This document shows positions 1 to 9,839 of a DNA stretch of 48,282 nt, piece after piece. Within the stretch, counting starts at the first letter, position 1. The number at the start of each line of letters is the position of its first letter. Below the pieces are notes generated by a model. It had not been told where the DNA came from and searched no databases. It saw only the letters and a list, made by a program, of their open reading frames with translations. Origin of the DNA: an uncultured Bacillota bacterium (lineage in GTDB: Bacteria > Bacillota > Clostridia > Peptostreptococcales > Anaerovoracaceae); NCBI GenBank assembly GCA_949290475.1, contig CASESB010000006.1, positions 1 to 48,282 on the forward strand. The letters run 5' to 3'. Both the position numbers and the translations under genes were made by a program.

Positions 1-393
1 GGAATGCTCCACGATATAGCAAGGACCGAGGACAGGCACTGGGATGTGGGTGCCGACATCATGGAAAAGCTGGGATATGAAGAGGAAGGCAGGATAATAA
101 GAGCTCATATGAAATATCCCGGGTTCTCGCCTCTGGATAAAGTGACGGAGACCGACATGGTCTGCCTCGGCGACAGGCTGGTGAAGGAAGACAGCTATGT
201 GGGTCTGGATGCAAGGATGGACTACATAATAGACAAGGCAAAACGGAACGGGCGTCCGGATGCCGAACGTATCATACTGGAAAAGAAAAAGGATACGAGA
301 CGGTTCATAGATGAAATAGAAGACAGGATCGGGGTCTCCATAGATGAACTTCTGGACGGAGATCCGAAAGAAAAGGGAGAACAGGCTGGATGA
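1..393 (+). CDS. HD-domain protein, C-terminal part (5' end outside window)
   Basis: The reading frame is open from base 1, so the true start lies upstream. The visible part begins with G-M-L-H-D-I-A, an HD-type metal-binding dyad (His-Asp) typical of HD-superfamily phosphohydrolases. About 130 residues of mostly helical, charged sequence follow (for example the segment around residues 80-120 of the visible part). The substrate cannot be told from this piece. The stop codon overlaps the start of the downstream radical SAM gene (ATGA at 390-393), so the two are translationally coupled. HD identity is moderately sure; function is unknown. Confidence 0.7.
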   Translation, partial: GMLHDIARTEDRHWDVGADIMEKLGYEEEGRIIRAHMKYPGFSPLDKVTETDMVCLGDRLVKEDSYVGLDARMDYIIDKAKRNGRPDAERIILEKKKDTRRFIDEIEDRIGVSIDELLDGDPKEKGEQAG

Positions 394-2243
394 ATATAGA
401 CAGAGAACTGCACGGTATGCTCGGAAAAGTCGAGAAACCTGCAAGATACACGGGTGGAGAGATCAATTCGGTGAAGAAGGATCCGGAAAGCGTTTCCGTC
501 AGGTTCGGCTTCGCTTTTCCCGATATATACGAGATAGGTATGTCCTATATGGGACTGCAGATACTCTACGATGTACTCAACAGGAACGATGATATATACT
601 GCGAGAGGGTGTTTGCGCCGGCTGAGGATATGGAAAAGCTCATGAGAGAAAGCGGAAGAGAGCTGTTCACCCTCGAGACGCGGACTCCGGTGAAGGAGCT
701 TGATATACTCGGGTTCACGCTGCAGTACGAGCTTTCATATACCAACATACTCAATATGCTCGAGCTGGGAAACATACCATGCCGCAGTGAAGACCGCGGA
801 GAGGAATATCCCGTGATAGTGGCAGGAGGGCCATGCGCCTACAATCCCGAGCCGCTGGCGGACTTCATTGATCTTTTCATAATCGGTGACGGCGAAGAGA
901 TCCAGGAAAAGATATGCGATGTATGGAAAAGAAGCGAGTCGAAGGAGGCTTTCCTGAAGGCGGTCTGCGCGCTGGACGGAGTGTACGTCCCGAAGTTCTA
1001 TGAACCCGTATACAACGAAGACGGAACTGTAAAGGAGATCAGAAAGCTGTATGAAGGTGCGCCCGACAGGGTGAAGCGCGCCGTTGTGAAGGATCTGGAC
1101 AGCACAGCCTTTCCGGTCAGGAACATAGTGCCGTTCATCGAGACGGTACATGACAGGGCGGTCGTGGAAACGTTCAGAGGATGCACCAGAGGATGCAGGT
1201 TCTGTCAGGCGGGCATGATATACAGGCCGGTAAGGGAGAGAAAAAAGGAGACGATAGAGCGGCTTGCCATGGAGCAGCTGGACAATACAGGACACGACGA
1301 GCTTTCGCTGCTGTCCCTTTCCACGAGCGATTATTCGCGGTTCGAGGATCTGGCGACGGAGCTGATGGGGATGTGCGCCGGTCGCAACGTGGCTCTTTCG
1401 CTGCCGTCCCTCAGAATGGACTCCTTTTCCTTTAAAGTTCTCGATGAGATACAGGGTTACAGGAAATCGGGCCTCACCTTCGCTCCTGAAGCAGGCAGCC
1501 AGAGGCTCAGAGATATCATAAACAAGAACATAACGGAAGAAGACATATTCGGTGCGGTGGAGCAGGCGGTACGGCTGGGCTGGGAGCACATAAAGCTGTA
1601 TTTCATGGCGGGACTTCCGGGAGAGACGTATGAGGACCTAGCGGGCATAGGAGATATAGCGAAGCGCATAATGGATATAAACTATGCGGTCAGGGGCAGA
1701 AAGGGTGGCAGATTCAGAGTGACGGTGAGCGTTTCCAATTTCGTGCCGAAGGCTCATACGCCGTTTCAGTGGGCTGCTCAGGATACGGACGAGATGTTCA
1801 TAGAAAAGCATAATTTCCTTTCGGGCAAACTGCGCATAAAGGGTGTCACATTCAACTACCACGAGACCGGTACGAGCAGACTGGAAGCTGTACTGGCAAG
1901 GGGAGACAGGAAAACGGGCAGAGTGCTGGAGGCCGCTCACGGCCTGGGATGCAGGTTCGACAGCTGGAGCGACAAGTTCAGAAAGGAGTTGTGGGACGAG
2001 GCGTTCAGGATGACCGGCACGGATCCTGACTTTTACAGCAGCAGGGAGCGCAGCTACGACGAAGTGCTGCCGTGGGATGTGATAGATCCGCTCATAAGGA
2101 AGGAATATCTGATAGAGGAAAATGAAAGGGCCAGGGCGGCGAAGACCACGCCGGATTGCAGACAGGGCTGCACGGGATGCGGCATCAACAGGTACGCGGA
2201 GTGCTTCAGCAATGCCGATATGACGGAGGTGCGTGATGTATAG
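390..2243 (+). CDS. TIGR03960-type B12-binding-domain radical SAM protein
   Basis: A 617-residue radical SAM protein. The CxxxCxxC cluster motif is at C265, C269 and C272 (FRGCTRGCRFCQAG), preceded by about 260 residues with the look of a cobalamin-binding-type N-terminal domain. A Cys-rich tail (CRQGCTGCGINRYAECF) could hold an extra metal or cluster. The family is widespread in Clostridia and its substrate is not established to my knowledge. It is usually paired, or even fused, with the DUF2344/TIGR03936 protein encoded next, and that pairing is seen here with overlapping ends. Start at ATG 390 is supported by the ATGA overlap with the preceding HD gene. Confidence 0.88.
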   Translation: MNIDRELHGMLGKVEKPARYTGGEINSVKKDPESVSVRFGFAFPDIYEIGMSYMGLQILYDVLNRNDDIYCERVFAPAEDMEKLMRESGRELFTLETRTPVKELDILGFTLQYELSYTNILNMLELGNIPCRSEDRGEEYPVIVAGGPCAYNPEPLADFIDLFIIGDGEEIQEKICDVWKRSESKEAFLKAVCALDGVYVPKFYEPVYNEDGTVKEIRKLYEGAPDRVKRAVVKDLDSTAFPVRNIVPFIETVHDRAVVETFRGCTRGCRFCQAGMIYRPVRERKKETIERLAMEQLDNTGHDELSLLSLSTSDYSRFEDLATELMGMCAGRNVALSLPSLRMDSFSFKVLDEIQGYRKSGLTFAPEAGSQRLRDIINKNITEEDIFGAVEQAVRLGWEHIKLYFMAGLPGETYEDLAGIGDIAKRIMDINYAVRGRKGGRFRVTVSVSNFVPKAHTPFQWAAQDTDEMFIEKHNFLSGKLRIKGVTFNYHETGTSRLEAVLARGDRKTGRVLEAAHGLGCRFDSWSDKFRKELWDEAFRMTGTDPDFYSSRERSYDEVLPWDVIDPLIRKEYLIEENERARAAKTTPDCRQGCTGCGINRYAECFSNADMTEVRDV

Positions 2244-2901
2244 ATACATACTGACATTCTCAAAGACAGGCACCATATGTTATATATCCCATCTGGATCT
2301 CATGAGGCTGTTTTACAGGTCGATAAAGAGAGCCGGGATAAAGCTCGGCTATTCAAAGGGATTCAATCCGCATCCGAAGATGAGTTTTGCACAGCCTCTT
2401 TCGCTGGGATACGAAGGCCTTCGTGAAATGGTGGAGCTGGAGACGGAGACGGAATACGATCCGGATGATATCGGCAGGCGCCTGGCTGAGCTGATGCCTG
2501 ACGGACTCGACATACTCGGATGTTCCGTCGGCAACGAAGGCAAAAAGACGCTGGCAGCGCGGACGACAGCTGCTTCCTATGTTATGAGGATGCCTGTGAA
2601 GAATGACATCACTTCGAGCGGAGATGATATGAAGGCCTCATATATGGGGAGGGACAGGATAACGACGCTGAAGAAGAGCAAGAAGAAAAAGACTCCCGTG
2701 GAAGTGGACATAAAGCCCATGATAAGGGATATAACATTCATGCCGGACGGCGATGTGCTCGAGATAAGGGCCGTGCTCGATGCCGGCAGCGTTTCCAACC
2801 TGAGCCCGGAGCTTGTCATGGAAACGGTGAAGACGCATTTCGCTCTCGATACCGACAGGGACGAGGCGGAGGTCGTCAGGGAAGAGATATATTTCGATTA
2901 A
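2236..2901 (+). CDS. TIGR03936/DUF2344 radical SAM-associated protein
   Basis: About 221 residues beginning M-Y-R-Y-I-L-T-F-S-K. The conserved early segment ISHLDLMRLFYRSIKRAG and FNPHPKMSFAQPLSLGYE identify the DUF2344 family found beside TIGR03960 radical SAM proteins. It has no radical SAM cysteines of its own and is presumed to be a partner subunit. A GTG lies at 2233, but the GGAGG at 2225-2229 is better spaced for ATG 2236. The gene overlaps the upstream gene by eight bases. In many clostridia the next genes are rng and rplU-rpmA; here a ComEA-like gene with its own promoter follows instead. Confidence 0.85.
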   Translation: MYRYILTFSKTGTICYISHLDLMRLFYRSIKRAGIKLGYSKGFNPHPKMSFAQPLSLGYEGLREMVELETETEYDPDDIGRRLAELMPDGLDILGCSVGNEGKKTLAARTTAASYVMRMPVKNDITSSGDDMKASYMGRDRITTLKKSKKKKTPVEVDIKPMIRDITFMPDGDVLEIRAVLDAGSVSNLSPELVMETVKTHFALDTDRDEAEVVREEIYFD

Positions 2902-2905
2902 GTTG

Positions 2906-2934
2906 TTGACAAATACTTCCATTAATTGTAAAAT
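2906..2934 (+). promoter_or_regulatory. Sigma-A promoter for the ComEA-like gene
   Basis: TTGACA at 2906-2911, a 17-base spacer, then TAAAAT at 2929-2934. A strong AAGGAGGTG ribosome binding site (2942-2950) and ATG 2957 follow closely. This implies a short leader and transcription independent of the radical SAM genes. Confidence 0.8.
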
Positions 2935-2956
2935 AATACAAAAGGAGGTGTGAGTC

Positions 2957-3589
2957 ATGAAGAGATTTGCGGATCATATAAAGGATAACGGGAAGCTCAG
3001 GGGATTTTTCGATGAGAACAAGGATATGATCATAAAGGTGGCTGCTATCGCTGTGGTGATAGTGGTCGCCTTTTTTGCCTTCGCGCCGGGAACGGAAGAC
3101 GGGGAAGACGAGGTCGTTGCGGAGACGGAAGCTGTGACGGAGACTGCGCCTGCGGGTATACTTGTGGATATCGGCGGTGCGGTGAACGAGCCTATGGTAG
3201 CCGAGCTTGAAGAAGGCAGCAGGGTGGAGGATGCCATAAAAGCGGCGGGAGGGCTGACGGAAGATGCCGATGTGAGCGGCATCAACAGGGCGGCCTTCGT
3301 CGAGGACGGTGAGAAGATATTCGTTCCGTCTCTCATCGCGGAAGATGCGGATGGACAGCAGTCCGGCACATCTTCGGGAGCGGCTTACTATTCGGACGGT
3401 AAGATAAACATCAATACGGCCGATTCTCCCGAATTACAGGAACTTGACGGTATAGGGCCGGTGACTGCCGAAAAGATAATCGATTACAGGGAGGAAAACG
3501 GCAGGTTCGATACGATAGAAGACATAAAAAACGTCTCGGGCATAGGCGACAAGACGTTTGAAAAGCTCAAGGACGATATAAGGGTGTAG
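2957..3589 (+). CDS. comEA: ComEA-like membrane-anchored helix-hairpin-helix DNA-binding protein
   Basis: A 210-residue protein with one N-terminal membrane segment (about residues 24-43), then an acidic linker rich in Glu and Thr. An SLBB-type beta-grasp domain (about 68-125, ILVDIGGAVNEPMV) follows, and a C-terminal tandem helix-hairpin-helix domain (about 150-210) contains GIGPVTAEKIIDYREENG and SGIGDKTFEKL. This is the classic ComEA order: DNA binding on the outer face of the membrane during uptake for transformation. No comEB, comEC or pilus genes are nearby, so competence is only inferred and other DNA-surface roles are possible. It has its own promoter and a very good ribosome binding site. 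Confidence 0.85.
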   Translation: MKRFADHIKDNGKLRGFFDENKDMIIKVAAIAVVIVVAFFAFAPGTEDGEDEVVAETEAVTETAPAGILVDIGGAVNEPMVAELEEGSRVEDAIKAAGGLTEDADVSGINRAAFVEDGEKIFVPSLIAEDADGQQSGTSSGAAYYSDGKININTADSPELQELDGIGPVTAEKIIDYREENGRFDTIEDIKNVSGIGDKTFEKLKDDIRV

Positions 3590-3606
3590 TGCTGAGGCCG
3601 GGGAAC

Positions 3607-3978
3607 CTATCTGTCGAGGCTGTCGTACAGCTCCTTCAGCCGTTCGAAGGTTTCCTGACTTATATGGTGTTCAACTTTGCAGGCATCGTCTTTTGCGGTG
3701 CCTTCGCTGACGCCTATCTTCATGAACAGCTTGCTCAGCAGCTGATGACGTTCGTATATGGAGTTAGCGATCTCCTTACCCGATTCGGTGAGGGATATGT
3801 GGTTGTCCTCGTCTCTTGTGATGAACCCGTTGGTTTCCAGCTGCTTGAGAGCTATGCTGACGCTGGGCTTTGAAAAGCCCAGGTAGTTTACTATGTCGAT
3901 GGCCCTTACGGTCCCTTTTTCGTTTTTCAGTATGAGTATGGATTCAAGATAGTTTTCTGCGGATTCAAGTACTTTCAA
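3607..3978 (-). CDS. DtxR/MntR-family metal-dependent transcriptional regulator
   Basis: A 123-residue regulator starting from a TTG codon (complement of 3976-3978) with a perfect AAGGAGG seven bases upstream. The winged helix-turn-helix (residues 1-65, FSKPSVSIALKQLETNGFI) precedes a short metal-binding/dimerisation domain (ERHQLL and DACKVEHHIS). Candidate ligands are E12, H78, C100, E103 and H104; Cys at 100 resembles iron-type DtxR rather than MntR, where Glu is usual. Asn9 replaces the Asp of MntR. The SH3-like third domain is absent, as in MntR. It lies 39 bases downstream of deoD on the same strand, probably cotranscribed, and is convergent with the ComEA-like gene. The metal sensed is unresolved. 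Confidence 0.85.
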   Translation of the reverse strand: MKVLESAENYLESILILKNEKGTVRAIDIVNYLGFSKPSVSIALKQLETNGFITRDEDNHISLTESGKEIANSIYERHQLLSKLFMKIGVSEGTAKDDACKVEHHISQETFERLKELYDSLDR

Positions 3979-4017
3979 TGTGTTTCCTCCTTAGTGCGCC
4001 TGCTGCGTATGCGCCTG

Positions 4018-4725
4018 CTATTTGATCGCCGCTTCGAGAGCCAGTTCCATCATGTCGGTGAACGTGCTTTCCCTTTCCTCTGCGGTCGCCTTTTCTCCGG
4101 TGACGAAATGATCGCTTATGGTCATTATGGCTATGGCGTTGACGTTGTTGTAGGCTGCGTTCATGTACAGTGCCGCGGCCTCCATTTCCACCGCCATTAT
4201 GCCCATGGACGCCCACTTTTTCCACCATTCGTCGCCCAGCTCGTAGAAAACATCGCAGGATACGATGTTGCCGGCTTTGAACGGTATGTTAAGATCTTCG
4301 GATGCCGCGCTTATCTTTGTCAGCAGGTCGTAGCTGGCACATGGCGCGTAAGTGCCGGGCAGATCGAAGGCGTGGATATAATTGGAGTCGGTGGAAGCTG
4401 CCATGCCGACAACGATGTCCTTTACCTTGATGTGGTCGTGGAAGGAGCCGGCAGTACCGACCCTTATGAGATTCTGTACGCCGTATTCGGTTATCAGTTC
4501 CCACGAGTATATTCCCATCGAAGGCATCCCCATGCCCGTGCCCTGTACGGAGACAGGAACGCCTTTATAAGTGCCCGTATATCCCAGCATACCGCGTATC
4601 TCATTGTAGCATCTCGGATTTTCCAGGAAGTTTTCGGCTATGAATTTCGCCCTCAGCGGATCTCCCGGCAGGAGTATGGATGGAGCGATGTCGTTCCTGT
4701 TGGCTGCGTTGATATGTGTACTCAT
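4018..4725 (-). CDS. deoD: Purine-nucleoside phosphorylase, DeoD type
   Basis: A 235-residue enzyme of the hexameric PNP family that splits purine (deoxy)ribonucleosides with phosphate to free base and (deoxy)ribose-1-phosphate. Visible hallmarks are [14 protein letters not shown] near the N-terminus (phosphate and nucleoside site), [17 protein letters not shown] and the VEMEAAALY segment that contacts the ribose. The length is that of the family. The start is ATG at 4723-4725 with GGAGG upstream. It is followed on the same strand by the DtxR-type regulator, with no obvious terminator between them. Confidence 0.95.
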   Translation of the reverse strand: MSTHINAANRNDIAPSILLPGDPLRAKFIAENFLENPRCYNEIRGMLGYTGTYKGVPVSVQGTGMGMPSMGIYSWELITEYGVQNLIRVGTAGSFHDHIKVKDIVVGMAASTDSNYIHAFDLPGTYAPCASYDLLTKISAASEDLNIPFKAGNIVSCDVFYELGDEWWKKWASMGIMAVEMEAAALYMNAAYNNVNAIAIMTISDHFVTGEKATAEERESTFTDMMELALEAAIK

Positions 4726-4796
4726 GTGGATGGCCTCCGTTTCGTCAGATATTTACATCAGTATATCATATTGGCGGTGTATATAAAACAGGCAAC

Positions 4797-4830
4797 AAAA
4801 AAAGATGGGAGACACGTTCCATCTTTTTTT
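4797..4830 (-). terminator. Intrinsic terminator after rpsT (symmetrical)
   Basis: GATGG (4804-4808) and CCATC (4819-4823) form the stem core, flanked by a run of A on the left and a run of T on the right. The hairpin therefore has a U-tract on either strand. It sits downstream of rpsT on the minus strand and upstream of deoD, so its natural role is ending the rpsT transcript. Confidence 0.8.
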
Positions 4831-4899
4831 ATATTCGTTCTCTTGCTTTACGCAAGCTCTTGCGCGTTTAACTTACGCGCCGGTGGGGACGGGTGAGAA

Positions 4900-5166
4900 C
4901 TAGGCGTTAGCCTTGTTGAATCTCTTCGTTAATCTCGATACCTTTCTTGAAGCGGCCTTCTTGTGGATAGTGTGCTTTGCAGCAGCCTGCATGAGCTTCT
5001 TTTCCGCCAGAGCCAGTTTTTCCTTGGCGGTTTCCATGTCGCCTGCTTCGATAGCGGCGTCAAATGACTTTAAGATAGCCTTGAGATGACCCTTTATACG
5101 TCTGTTTCTGGCTGTCTTCTTATCGATAACACGGATTCTTTTCTTTGCGGATTTAATATTCGCCAT
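4900..5166 (-). CDS. rpsT: 30S ribosomal protein S20
   Basis: An 88-residue, strongly basic helical protein starting MANIKSAKKRIRVIDKKTARN, the standard S20 N-terminus, and ending in an Ala/Lys-rich helix pair. S20 binds 16S rRNA at the bottom of the small subunit and assembles early. The gene is monocistronic between its own promoter and the terminator near 4800. It is divergent from lepA, a frequent arrangement in Firmicutes. The ribosome binding site is poor (GTGGGG), which fits genes under translational feedback, but that is inference. Confidence 0.96.
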   Translation of the reverse strand: MANIKSAKKRIRVIDKKTARNRRIKGHLKAILKSFDAAIEAGDMETAKEKLALAEKKLMQAAAKHTIHKKAASRKVSRLTKRFNKANA

Positions 5167-5215
5167 TTTAAATTACCCCACTTTCTTAAAATACAGCTAA
5201 AAATTCGCAACTTAA

Positions 5216-5244
5216 AGTATATATGAACGAAGGCCGGTTTGCAA
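5216..5244 (-). promoter_or_regulatory. Probable rpsT promoter
   Basis: On the minus strand, TTGCAA (complement of 5239-5244), 17 bases, then TATACT (complement of 5216-5221), about 50 bases ahead of the rpsT start. The -10 is strong and the -35 only partial. Confidence 0.55.
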
Positions 5245-5254
5245 GGAAAATTTG

Positions 5255-5283
5255 TTGATATACTGCGGATTTTCCAGTAAAAT
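5255..5283 (+). promoter_or_regulatory. Promoter for the lepA-hemW-glpK operon
   Basis: TTGATA at 5255-5260, a 17-base spacer, TAAAAT at 5278-5283. It lies 33 bases upstream of the lepA start and is back to back with the rpsT promoter. Confidence 0.72.
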
Positions 5284-5315
5284 ATACAATATATATTTAA
5301 GTTAGAGAGGCAGAG

Positions 5316-7127
5316 ATGAAGGATTATCAGAAGTACATAAGAAATTTCAGCATAATAGCACATATAGATCACGGAAAGTCGACGCTGGCCGACAGGATAA
5401 TAGAGAAGACGGGGCTGGTCTCGGAGAGGGAGATGAGGGAGCAGTTCCTTGACAATATGGACCTCGAACGTGAAAGAGGCATAACGATAAAGCTTCAGAC
5501 GACGAGACTGGTGTTCAGATCGAAGGACGGCAACGAGTACATATTCAACCTCATAGACACGCCGGGACATGTGGACTTCACGTATGAAGTTTCCAGAAGC
5601 CTTGCGGCCTGCGAAGGAGCAGTGCTGGTGGTGGATGCCACCCAGGGCGTCGAGGCGCAGACGCTGGCCAACGTATACCTTGCGATGGATGAGGACCTTG
5701 AGATAATGCCGGTGCTCAACAAGATCGATCTGCCGTCATCGAGACCGGAAGAGGTGAAGAGCGAAATAGAGGACGTCATAGGGATAGATGCCGAAAACGC
5801 ACCGCTCGTATCGGCAAAGGAAGGTACCGGAGTCGAAGATCTTCTCGAAAGGATCGTGACGGACATACCGGCGCCGGGAGGAGACGAGCACGGCAAGCTG
5901 AAAGCGCTGATATTCGACTCGTATTACGACAATTACAGAGGCGTCGTAATATATACGAGAGTGTTTGACGGCACAGTAAGGGAAGGCGATGAGATATGCC
6001 TGATGAATGCGGGAAAAACTTATGAAGTAACCGAGGTGGGCGTGTTCTCTCCGGGACCGGTGGAGCGCGAGTCACTGAGGGCGGGAGAAGTAGGTTACGT
6101 GTGCGCCAGCATAAAGCAGGTGGCCGATGCCAGAGTCGGCGATACCATAACGCTGGCGGACGATCCGACGGATGAACCGCTCCCGGGATACAAAAAAGTT
6201 CAGTCGATGGTATACTGCGGCATATATCCCGCCGAGGGAGAAAAGTACGAGAACGTAAAGGATGCGCTGGAAAAGCTGCAGGTCAACGATGCGGCGTTCC
6301 ACTTCGAACCGGAGACGTCGACGGCGCTGGGATTCGGGTTCAGATGCGGTTTTCTGGGGCTGCTCCACATGGAGATAATCGTCGAAAGACTTGAGCGTGA
6401 GTTCGATCTCGCGGTCATAACGACATCGCCGAGCGTTATATACAAAGTGGTGATGAACGACGGCAGCGTGCAGATGGTGCAGAATCCGTCAAACCTGCCG
6501 GACCCGACGCTGATAGATCACATAGAAGAGCCTATGGTAAAGGCGGACATCATGGTGCCCAAGGAATATGTTGGCAACATCATGGAGATATGTCAGGAGC
6601 GCAGGGGAAGGATGCTGAACATGGAGTATATCACCGAAAACAGGGTGAATCTCCACTACGACATGCCTCTGAACGAAGTCATATATGACTTCTTCGATGC
6701 CCTGAAATCCAAGACGAGAGGCTACGGCTCGCTCGATTACGAGTTTTCCAGGTACGAACCGTCCAAGGTCGTCAAGCTGGATATATTGCTCAACAAGGAA
6801 GTCGTCGACGCTTTTTCGATGATCGTCCACGAGTCGAAGGCATATGCCAGAGGAAGATTCGTATGCGAGAAGCTGAAGGAGATAATACCGATGCATCAGT
6901 TCGAGGTGCCTATACAGGCATCCATCGGACAGAAGGTCATAGCCAGAGAGACAGTCAGAGCGTACAGAAAGGATGTAATAGCAAAGTGTTACGGCGGCGA
7001 CATCTCGAGGAAGAAGAAGCTGCTGGAAAAGCAAAAGGAAGGAAAAAAGCGAATGCGGCAGTTCGGCACCGTAGAGGTGCCACAGGAAGCGTTTACTGCG
7101 GTACTCAAGTATGACGAAAACAAATAA
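5316..7127 (+). CDS. lepA: Translation elongation factor 4 (LepA/EF4)
   Basis: A 603-residue ribosome-associated GTPase that can back-translocate or remodel stalled ribosomes. The G-domain motifs are in order: AHIDHGKST (P-loop, about residues 13-21), DTPGHVDF (about 80) and NKID (about 135). EF-G-like domains II, III and V follow, then the LepA-specific C-terminal domain (from about 480, [23 protein letters not shown] in pieces). The length matches the family. The ATG at 5316 is preceded by GAGAGG. The 3' end overlaps hemW by 17 bases, so hemW translation is probably coupled. Confidence 0.97.
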   Translation: MKDYQKYIRNFSIIAHIDHGKSTLADRIIEKTGLVSEREMREQFLDNMDLERERGITIKLQTTRLVFRSKDGNEYIFNLIDTPGHVDFTYEVSRSLAACEGAVLVVDATQGVEAQTLANVYLAMDEDLEIMPVLNKIDLPSSRPEEVKSEIEDVIGIDAENAPLVSAKEGTGVEDLLERIVTDIPAPGGDEHGKLKALIFDSYYDNYRGVVIYTRVFDGTVREGDEICLMNAGKTYEVTEVGVFSPGPVERESLRAGEVGYVCASIKQVADARVGDTITLADDPTDEPLPGYKKVQSMVYCGIYPAEGEKYENVKDALEKLQVNDAAFHFEPETSTALGFGFRCGFLGLLHMEIIVERLEREFDLAVITTSPSVIYKVVMNDGSVQMVQNPSNLPDPTLIDHIEEPMVKADIMVPKEYVGNIMEICQERRGRMLNMEYITENRVNLHYDMPLNEVIYDFFDALKSKTRGYGSLDYEFSRYEPSKVVKLDILLNKEVVDAFSMIVHESKAYARGRFVCEKLKEIIPMHQFEVPIQASIGQKVIARETVRAYRKDVIAKCYGGDISRKKKLLEKQKEGKKRMRQFGTVEVPQEAFTAVLKYDENK

Positions 7128-8262
7128 ACCGGGTCTGTATCTTCATATACCGTTTTGTGAGAGAAAATGCAGGTATTGCGATTTCCTCTCCTTCGGATGC
7201 AATGAGAGCAGGATATTATCGGAATATGCGGCGGCGCTGATGAAGGAGATAGGTATAAGGGCGGAGAAGTGGCGTTATCGCGAGGTCGACAGCGTATACA
7301 TAGGAGGAGGGACGCCTTCTCTTCTTTCGCCGTGGGATATAGGACGGCTTATGGATTGTCTCAATGACAATTTCAACATAACGGAAGACGCGGAAATAAC
7401 GATAGAAGCCAATCCGGCCACGCTGAGCGATGAAAAGATGGAGCGCTATCTGCGAAAGGGCATAAACCGACTCAGCATAGGAGTGCAGTCCTTTGAAAAC
7501 AGCGTGCTGAAAGTGCTGGGACGCATACATGACAAGAACGATGCGTTTTATGCGTTCCAGAGAGCCAGAAAGGCCGGCTTTGACAATATAAACCTCGATA
7601 TAATGTTCGGGGTACCGGGACAGACCATGAAGATGTGGAAGGATACCGTCAGACAGTGCACGTTCCTGAGACCGGAACATATCTCGCTGTACAGCCTGCA
7701 GATAGAGGAGGGTACGGAGATGTACGATATGGTCTACAGAGACGGCAGCCTCGAACCGGTTCCTGATGTCATCGACAGGGAAATGTACCATACGGCGCTG
7801 AAGATGCTCAGGCGTGCGGGATACGATCATTACGAGATATCGAATGCAGCGGTTCCGGGACGGGAGAGCAGGCATAATATGAAATACTGGTCATACGTGG
7901 AATACATGGGGATCGGGCTTGGAGCCAGTTCGTTCGTGGAAGGCAGCCGCTTCAGGAACTGCAGCAGGATGAGCGACTACATAAAGGCGATAAAGGAAGA
8001 CGTGGAGCCGGTGGATGTGAACAGTGTGGAACATTATTCGGTCACCGAGGAGATGGGCATATTCATGTTCACCGGACTTAGAAAGACGGAAGGCGTCGAT
8101 CTCAATGAATTCCGCCAGGTGTTCGGAAAGGATCTTTTCAGCGTATATGACAGGGGCATGCTGGAAAGATACAAGGGGATGCTGGTGCTGGACGGTGACA
8201 GGATATACATATCGGAAAGAGGAATGGATATTTCAAACAGGATAATGACGGAGTTTGTCTGA
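7111..8262 (+). CDS. hemW: HemW-type radical SAM protein (heme chaperone family)
   Basis: A 383-residue radical SAM protein with [14 protein letters not shown], where the CxxxCxxC binds a [4Fe-4S] cluster. [10 protein letters not shown] and the C-terminal HemW domain follow. It was long annotated as oxygen-independent coproporphyrinogen oxidase, but HemW members carry this cluster spacing and act in heme handling rather than as HemN. The lepA-hemW order is a standard Firmicutes arrangement. There is no clear ribosome binding site of its own, and the start lies inside the lepA 3' end, implying coupling. Whether this organism makes or imports heme cannot be judged from this window. Confidence 0.9.
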   Translation: MTKTNKPGLYLHIPFCERKCRYCDFLSFGCNESRILSEYAAALMKEIGIRAEKWRYREVDSVYIGGGTPSLLSPWDIGRLMDCLNDNFNITEDAEITIEANPATLSDEKMERYLRKGINRLSIGVQSFENSVLKVLGRIHDKNDAFYAFQRARKAGFDNINLDIMFGVPGQTMKMWKDTVRQCTFLRPEHISLYSLQIEEGTEMYDMVYRDGSLEPVPDVIDREMYHTALKMLRRAGYDHYEISNAAVPGRESRHNMKYWSYVEYMGIGLGASSFVEGSRFRNCSRMSDYIKAIKEDVEPVDVNSVEHYSVTEEMGIFMFTGLRKTEGVDLNEFRQVFGKDLFSVYDRGMLERYKGMLVLDGDRIYISERGMDISNRIMTEFV

Positions 8263-9761
8263 TGAAAAGAAAGTACGTTATGGCACTGGATCAGGGAACC
8301 ACCAGCGCCAGATGCATATTATATGACAGATACGGTAAACAGGTCAGCGTGGCTCAGAAGGAGTTCAGGCAGATATATCCACACGAGGGATGGGTGGAGC
8401 ACGATCCCATGGATATATGGTCGACCCAGATAGGCGTCGCGCAGGAGGCCATGCTGAAGATAGATGCCGGATATGAGGATATAGATTCCATAGGCATAAC
8501 GAACCAGCGGGAGACCACAGTTGTCTGGGACAGGAAGACGGGAGAACCGGTGTACAACGCCATAGTGTGGCAGTGCAGGAGGACTGCCGGATTCTGTGAC
8601 GGGCTGAAGGAGCAGGGTCTGGAAGACATGATAAGCAGCAGGACGGGGCTGATAATAGACCCGTATTTTTCGGCTACGAAGCTCAGATGGATACTGGAAA
8701 ACGTGGACGGCGCCTATGAGCGTGCGAAAAACGGAGAGCTGCTGTTCGGAACCATCGAAACGTGGCTGATATGGAGGCTTACGGAGGGTGCTGTTCACGT
8801 AACGGACTATTCCAATGCTTCTCGGACGATGATGTTCAACATACATACGCTCAAATGGGACAGCGATATACTGGAGCTCCTGGACATTCCGGAGTGTATG
8901 CTGCCCGAGCCGAAGCCGTCGAGCTGTATATACGGGCAGACGAACCCGAGAATATTCGGCGGACCGATAACCATATCGGGAGCCGCGGGAGATCAGCAGT
9001 CGGCACTGTTCGGACAGGCATGCTTTTCGGAGGGAGAAGCAAAGAATACGTACGGCACCGGAGGTTTCATGCTGGTGAACACGGGCAGCAGACCTGTCGT
9101 GTCGCGCAACGGTCTTCTCACCACGATAGCGTGGGGCATAGGAGAGGATGTGAGCTATGCGATAGAAGGCTCCGTGTTCATGTCGGGAGCTACGATACAG
9201 TGGCTGAGAGACGAGGTGGGGCTGCTGGATCATGCGGCGAAGTCGGAGAAGATGGCAAGATCCGTGGAAAACACCGCGGGAGCATACATCGTGCCGGCCT
9301 TCACGGGGCTGGGAGCACCGTACTGGGATCCCTATGCGAGAGGAGCGCTGCTGGGGCTGACGCGCGGAGTCAACAAAAACCACATCGTACGTGCGGCGCT
9401 GGAGTCCATGGCGTATCAGACATATGATCTGATGAATGCCATGGAAGAGGACATAGGTCATGGCATAAAGACGTTCAAGGTGGACGGTGGTGCGTGCGCC
9501 AACGATTTTCTGCTGGAATTCCAGGCGGATATAATAGATATGCCCCTTTACAGACCGGAGTGCATCGAGACCACATCGCTGGGTGCGGCTTATCTGGCGG
9601 GACTGGCTACGGGATACTGGGAAAGCATGAAGGACATAACGGACAACTGGCAGGTGGATCGCGTGTTCAGACCGGTCATGGGACAGGAAAAGAGAGACGC
9701 CCTCATAAAGGGATGGCATGAAGCGGTCGGAAGGACCCTGGGATGGGCGAAAAACGTATGA
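8262..9761 (+). CDS. glpK: Glycerol kinase
   Basis: A 499-residue FGGY-family kinase making sn-glycerol-3-phosphate from glycerol and ATP. Recognisable parts are [15 protein letters not shown] (ATP phosphate loop, residues 6-20), [10 protein letters not shown], the substrate-site W-Q-C-R-R-T segment, [13 protein letters not shown] and [12 protein letters not shown]. The length matches the family. The ATG shares one base with the hemW stop (TGATG), so it is the last gene of the lepA operon. This is an unusual partnership, since no glpF or glpD is present. Transcription from it probably ends at the hairpin lying inside thiN at 10052-10080. Confidence 0.96.
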   Translation: MKRKYVMALDQGTTSARCILYDRYGKQVSVAQKEFRQIYPHEGWVEHDPMDIWSTQIGVAQEAMLKIDAGYEDIDSIGITNQRETTVVWDRKTGEPVYNAIVWQCRRTAGFCDGLKEQGLEDMISSRTGLIIDPYFSATKLRWILENVDGAYERAKNGELLFGTIETWLIWRLTEGAVHVTDYSNASRTMMFNIHTLKWDSDILELLDIPECMLPEPKPSSCIYGQTNPRIFGGPITISGAAGDQQSALFGQACFSEGEAKNTYGTGGFMLVNTGSRPVVSRNGLLTTIAWGIGEDVSYAIEGSVFMSGATIQWLRDEVGLLDHAAKSEKMARSVENTAGAYIVPAFTGLGAPYWDPYARGALLGLTRGVNKNHIVRAALESMAYQTYDLMNAMEEDIGHGIKTFKVDGGACANDFLLEFQADIIDMPLYRPECIETTSLGAAYLAGLATGYWESMKDITDNWQVDRVFRPVMGQEKRDALIKGWHEAVGRTLGWAKNV

Positions 9762-9785
9762 AAAACGCATGGAACAAGAATGCGT
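9761..9785 (-). terminator. Probable thiN terminator
   Basis: On the minus strand the six-base arms ACGCAT (complement of 9780-9785) and ATGCGT (complement of 9765-9770) enclose nine bases and are followed by TTTT. A modest intrinsic terminator just past the thiN stop. Confidence 0.45.
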
Positions 9786-9839
9786 GAAGCCCATGAGACG
9801 ATGATGAAGTTATGATGTTGAAGGATGCGGGGTCACGGC

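Noticed and set aside
1638..2276. 212-codon minus-strand frame opposite the radical SAM gene
   Set aside because: Shadow of a clearly identified radical SAM protein, without start signals.
3994..4896. 300-codon plus-strand frame opposite deoD
   Set aside because: deoD motifs are clear on the minus strand and this frame has no ribosome binding site.
8319..9794. 491-codon minus-strand frame opposite glpK
   Set aside because: Shadow of glycerol kinase; the His/Arg/Tyr-rich composition is typical of an antisense frame.
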